Below, piece after piece: positions 61,514 through 64,000 of a stretch of 64,000 nucleotides of DNA; the stretch's first letter is position 1; each line of letters opens with the position of its first letter. Origin of the DNA: an uncultured Chloroflexota bacterium (lineage in GTDB: Bacteria > Chloroflexota > Anaerolineae > Anaerolineales > Anaerolineaceae); contig CADATZ010000002.1 in the NCBI GenBank assembly GCA_902791025.1, positions 1 to 64,000 on the forward strand, written 5' to 3'. The notes under the pieces were generated by a model. That model saw only the letters and a program-made list of their open reading frames with translations, made no database searches and had not been told where the DNA came from. Made by a program: the position numbers and the translations under genes.

Positions 61514-61567
61514 ATCATACTGAGGTCCGAATCTTATCCGGACACCACAAACTCAATAGGAGGAAAA

Positions 61568-63073
61568 ATGAAAAAATCTGTTGTTATTGTCCTGGTCGCC
61601 CTCATGATCGCTATGATCAGCTCCGTCGCCGGAGCACAATACAAGGACACCATCACCTGGGCACAGGGTTCTGATGTTACATCCATGGACCCGCACCAGG
61701 GTAAGGAAACCCCGGCCGTTCAGGTCACCAGCCAGATCTTCGATACACTGGTTGCCGTAGACCCCGCCACCAACGAGCTTTTCCCGCAGATCGCTGAATC
61801 CTGGGACATCGTTGATGACCTGACCTATGTCTTCCATATCCGCCATGGCATCAAATTCCATGATGGAACCGAACTTACCGCGGAAGACGTCAAATTCTCC
61901 CTGGATCGCGCTATCGCATCCGCAGCGGTTTCCTACATTGTCGACTTCATTGACACCGTCACCGTCAATGATGACTACACTGTAACCGTCGTCACTGATG
62001 CTCCTTACGGCCCAACCCTGCGCAACCTGGCGATCCCCTTTGCCGCCATCGTCCCAAAGCATGTTGTTGAAGCTGACGAGCAGGCCTTCATTCTCAACCC
62101 CATCGGCTCCGGTCCGTACACCTTCGTCGAATGGAAACAGGGTGACCACGTCACACTCAAAGCTTTCGAAGACTACTATGCCGACAAGGCTCTGACCGAA
62201 AACCTGGTCATGAAAGTCGTCCCGGAAACATCCCAGCGCTCCATCGCTCTGGAAACCGGTGAAATCGACCTGGCCTATGATCTGGCTGTCAATGACCTGC
62301 CGAAGGTCCGTGACAACGCTGCTCTGACCGCCTACGAAATCCCGTCCCTGAGCTGCTGGTACATCTCCATGAACATGAACAAAGCTCCGTTTGACAACCC
62401 GCTTGTCCGCGAAGCCCTGAGCTATGCAATCGACCGCCAGCTGCTGGTGGATGCCCTGAACATGGGTTCCGGCCAGCCTGCTGATGCCATCATCGCCCCG
62501 GGCGTCTTCGGTTACTACAGCACCGGCGTCCGCGAATACAACCCGGAAAAGGCTAAGGAACTGCTTGCTGAAGCCGGTTATCCGAATGGTTTCTCCGCAA
62601 AGTTGTGGGTGAACGACAACCAGTCCCGCATTGAGATGTGCCAGGTCATCCAGGCCATGCTCTCTGAAATCGGTGTGGAAGTCAGTGTGGACGTGATGGA
62701 ATTCGGTGCCTTCATTGCCGCCACCACCAATGGTGAACACGACATGGCATACTTCGGCTGGACCACCTCCAGCGGTGATGCCGACTACACCTACTACTCT
62801 CTGGAACACTCTTCCCAGCAGGGTGCCGCAGGCAACCGCACCTTCATCGCCGATCCTGAAGTCGACGCTCTGATCGAAGCCGGCCGCAGCTCCAACAATG
62901 CCGAAGAACGCCAGGAAATCTACAAGAACCTCGCCATCAAACTTGACGAGATCAATAACAACCTGCCCATCTTCTACAGCTCCCTCAACGTCGGCGCCAA
63001 CGCCAAGGTTGAAGGTTTTGTTATGGATGCCAATGGTTACCACCCGCTGAACAACGTTCAGGTTCTTCAGTAA
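61568..63073 (+). CDS. dppA: Peptide ABC transporter substrate-binding protein (SBP_bac_5)
   Basis: A 501-residue extracytoplasmic binding protein. The signal peptide is KKSVVIVLVALMIAMISSVAGA, cut before QYKDT; there is no lipobox Cys, so the protein is not a lipoprotein. Family landmarks are SLDPHQG-like SMDPHQG, the LFPQIAESWDI segment, TYVFHIRHGIKFHDGTELTAEDVKFSL (about 80-110), and NPLVREALSYAIDRQLLVDAL (about 270-295). AGGAGG precedes the ATG. Codon use is strongly C-ending, suggesting high expression. It captures peptides for the DppBCDF complex encoded upstream. Confidence 0.95.
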   Translation: MKKSVVIVLVALMIAMISSVAGAQYKDTITWAQGSDVTSMDPHQGKETPAVQVTSQIFDTLVAVDPATNELFPQIAESWDIVDDLTYVFHIRHGIKFHDGTELTAEDVKFSLDRAIASAAVSYIVDFIDTVTVNDDYTVTVVTDAPYGPTLRNLAIPFAAIVPKHVVEADEQAFILNPIGSGPYTFVEWKQGDHVTLKAFEDYYADKALTENLVMKVVPETSQRSIALETGEIDLAYDLAVNDLPKVRDNAALTAYEIPSLSCWYISMNMNKAPFDNPLVREALSYAIDRQLLVDALNMGSGQPADAIIAPGVFGYYSTGVREYNPEKAKELLAEAGYPNGFSAKLWVNDNQSRIEMCQVIQAMLSEIGVEVSVDVMEFGAFIAATTNGEHDMAYFGWTTSSGDADYTYYSLEHSSQQGAAGNRTFIADPEVDALIEAGRSSNNAEERQEIYKNLAIKLDEINNNLPIFYSSLNVGANAKVEGFVMDANGYHPLNNVQVLQ

Positions 63074-63087
63074 TTCTGCTCAACAAA

Positions 63088-63111
63088 GCCGCCGGTGTTG
63101 AAACCGGCGGC
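63088..63111 (+). terminator. Hairpin after dppA, probable partial terminator
   Basis: GCCGCCGGT (63088-63096) pairs with ACCGGCGGC (63103-63111), followed by TCCATATTT rather than a full U-run. The ribosome site of the next gene lies 10 bases on, so partial read-through is likely and would keep downstream genes lower than dppA. Confidence 0.65.
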
Positions 63112-63137
63112 TCCATATTTAAGGAGGCACAGATAAA

Positions 63138-63899
63138 ATGAGACTCGCCAATATCACCTGGCCGCAGGCACAAGCCTATTTCAAAGAAAATGACATGGTT
63201 CTGATTGGCATCGGAAGCATCGAATGCCATGGACGCCATATGCCTCTCGGGACAGATACACTGATCCCCGATCACCTGTTGGGAATGATCGAAAAGAAGA
63301 GCGATGTCTTGATCGCCCCGACCATCCCCTTTGGTGCATGTCAGAGTCTTTCACCATATCCCGGAACAATCGATATTGATGGGGATATTCTTTACCAATT
63401 CTTCCGCCAGATCATGCTCAGCCTCTACCGTCACGGTGCGAGAAAATTCGTCATCCTGAACGGTCACGGAGGAAACATGAAAACGATCGAAAGGCTTGGC
63501 CTTGAATTTGAAGACAAAGGCTGCCTGGTCGCAATGCTGAACTGGTGGCTAATGGCCTGGGATATGAATCCGGCCTGGAAGGGCGGACACGGCGGCGGTG
63601 AAGAAACTGCTGCAATTTTAGGTATTGATCCGTCACTTGTCGTAAAAGAAGAAATCGGCGGGCCACTGAAGCTTTATGATCTGACTGACAATCTGAAAGC
63701 CACAGGCTTCCGTTCTGTGGAATTCAAAGGCGTCTCTGTTGAAATTCTGCGCAGCACACCGCACGTCACTGACAGTGGTTGGATCGGTCCGGATCATCCA
63801 AACACTGCTACAGAAGAATGGGGTAAAGAGATGCTCCAGACAACTGCCGACTATATTGTCGACTTTATGGAAGAATTCAAAAAAGTACCCTTGAAATAA
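63138..63899 (+). CDS. Creatininase-family amidohydrolase
   Basis: A 253-residue metal-dependent amidohydrolase. The metal ligands are Glu29 and His31 in GSIECHGRH, and Asp40 in PLGTDT. Further ligands are expected in LNGHGGNMKT and the GHGGGEETAA segment, with its Glu. The family includes creatininase, formamide hydrolases and the mycofactocin peptidase. Adjacency to a dipeptide transporter and an M42 aminopeptidase points to cleavage of an imported peptide or cyclic amide rather than creatinine. The start has AAGGAGG upstream. Confidence 0.88.
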   Translation: MRLANITWPQAQAYFKENDMVLIGIGSIECHGRHMPLGTDTLIPDHLLGMIEKKSDVLIAPTIPFGACQSLSPYPGTIDIDGDILYQFFRQIMLSLYRHGARKFVILNGHGGNMKTIERLGLEFEDKGCLVAMLNWWLMAWDMNPAWKGGHGGGEETAAILGIDPSLVVKEEIGGPLKLYDLTDNLKATGFRSVEFKGVSVEILRSTPHVTDSGWIGPDHPNTATEEWGKEMLQTTADYIVDFMEEFKKVPLK

Positions 63900-63912
63900 C
63901 GGAAGTCTGCTC

Positions 63913-64000
63913 ATGGAAAAGTCAACAGCTCTTGAAATGATTGCGGCGATTTCAAACGCCAATGGGGTTTCCGGTTTTGAGGATGAGGTCGTATCCGCCA
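63913..64000 (+). CDS. M42-family aminopeptidase, N-terminus (partial)
   Basis: An open frame from ATG 63913 to the window edge gives 29 residues: MEKSTALEMIAAISNANGVS, continuing GFEDEVVSA. The NGVSGFEDEV pattern is the usual N-terminus of M42 glutamyl/endoglucanase-type aminopeptidases. It starts 13 bases after the creatininase-family gene, so it is probably the next gene of the peptide-use operon. Only the N-terminus is visible. Confidence 0.65.
   Translation, partial: MEKSTALEMIAAISNANGVSGFEDEVVSA

Noticed and set aside
61553-63043. Minus-strand open frame of 496 codons opposite dppA
   Set aside because: The binding protein on the plus strand has a signal peptide, ribosome site and family motifs. 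The antisense frame is a codon-bias shadow.

Overview
The window looks like a fermentative, anaerobic, Gram-negative-type or monoderm bacterium of the Chloroflexota, most probably Anaerolineae. This rests on the 16S 5' end at the left edge, the Thr/Pro-rich (PTATP) linker of a giant secreted protein, a long acidic-tailed RpoB, and degenerate heptamer repeats between genes. The assignment is inference; only about 88 bases of 16S are present.

Layout. (1) 1-88: start of a 16S rRNA gene on the minus strand, with a near-consensus promoter at 243-270. (2) 462-6509, minus: a complete butyryl-CoA operon, thl-crt-hbd-bcd-etfB-etfA. Its promoter carries a cre/LacI-like operator and a Rex-like site. (3) 6818-14311, minus: a tight five-gene operon of RpoN, a PAS histidine kinase, an NtrC-type activator without a DNA-binding domain, a small membrane protein and a TPR/C25 caspase-fold peptidase. 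(4) 14462-16872, minus: DUF1810, an ADP-ribosylglycohydrolase interrupted by a frameshift at an A7 run, and a sirtuin. (5) 16933-20387, plus: a small SMC/ABC-type ATPase, a UBA-DUF4342 protein and an OmpR/HisK pair, followed by a probable small RNA (20490-20745). (6) 20818-50550, minus: a 30-kb extracellular contractile injection system (eCIS). (7) 51064-55191, plus: rpoB standing alone, without rpoC. (8) 55402-57118, minus: a GntR/FCD regulator and a DegT-like PLP protein. (9) 57496-64000, plus: a dipeptide ABC transporter (BCDF and binding protein), a creatininase-family amidohydrolase and the start of an M42 aminopeptidase.

The eCIS holds a cap/terminator protein (Pvc16-like), sheath, four tube-family proteins, a LysM hub protein, VgrG-like spike, PAAR tip, gp25, gpJ-like and gpI-like baseplate proteins, an AAA+ ATPase (Pvc15-like), and a DUF4157 protein with HExxH. 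Two genes of about 50 codons sit among them. Less usual members are a 1171-residue protein built on about 18 copies of a 31-residue QRE repeat, a chimera of a fibre-like N-terminus and a DUF4159-like domain, a secreted Cys-rich lytic-transglycosylase-like protein, a membrane-anchored periplasmic-binding-protein fold and an 1840-residue secreted protein with a triplicated module of about 275 residues. Large hairpins flank the tube gene and may set the sheath:tube ratio.

Six intergenic elements of locally uniform but mutually different heptamers, mostly arranged as two inverted arms, occur across the window (330, 6704, 20748, 27325, 35704, 61351). No tRNA, CRISPR array, transposase or integrase was seen.
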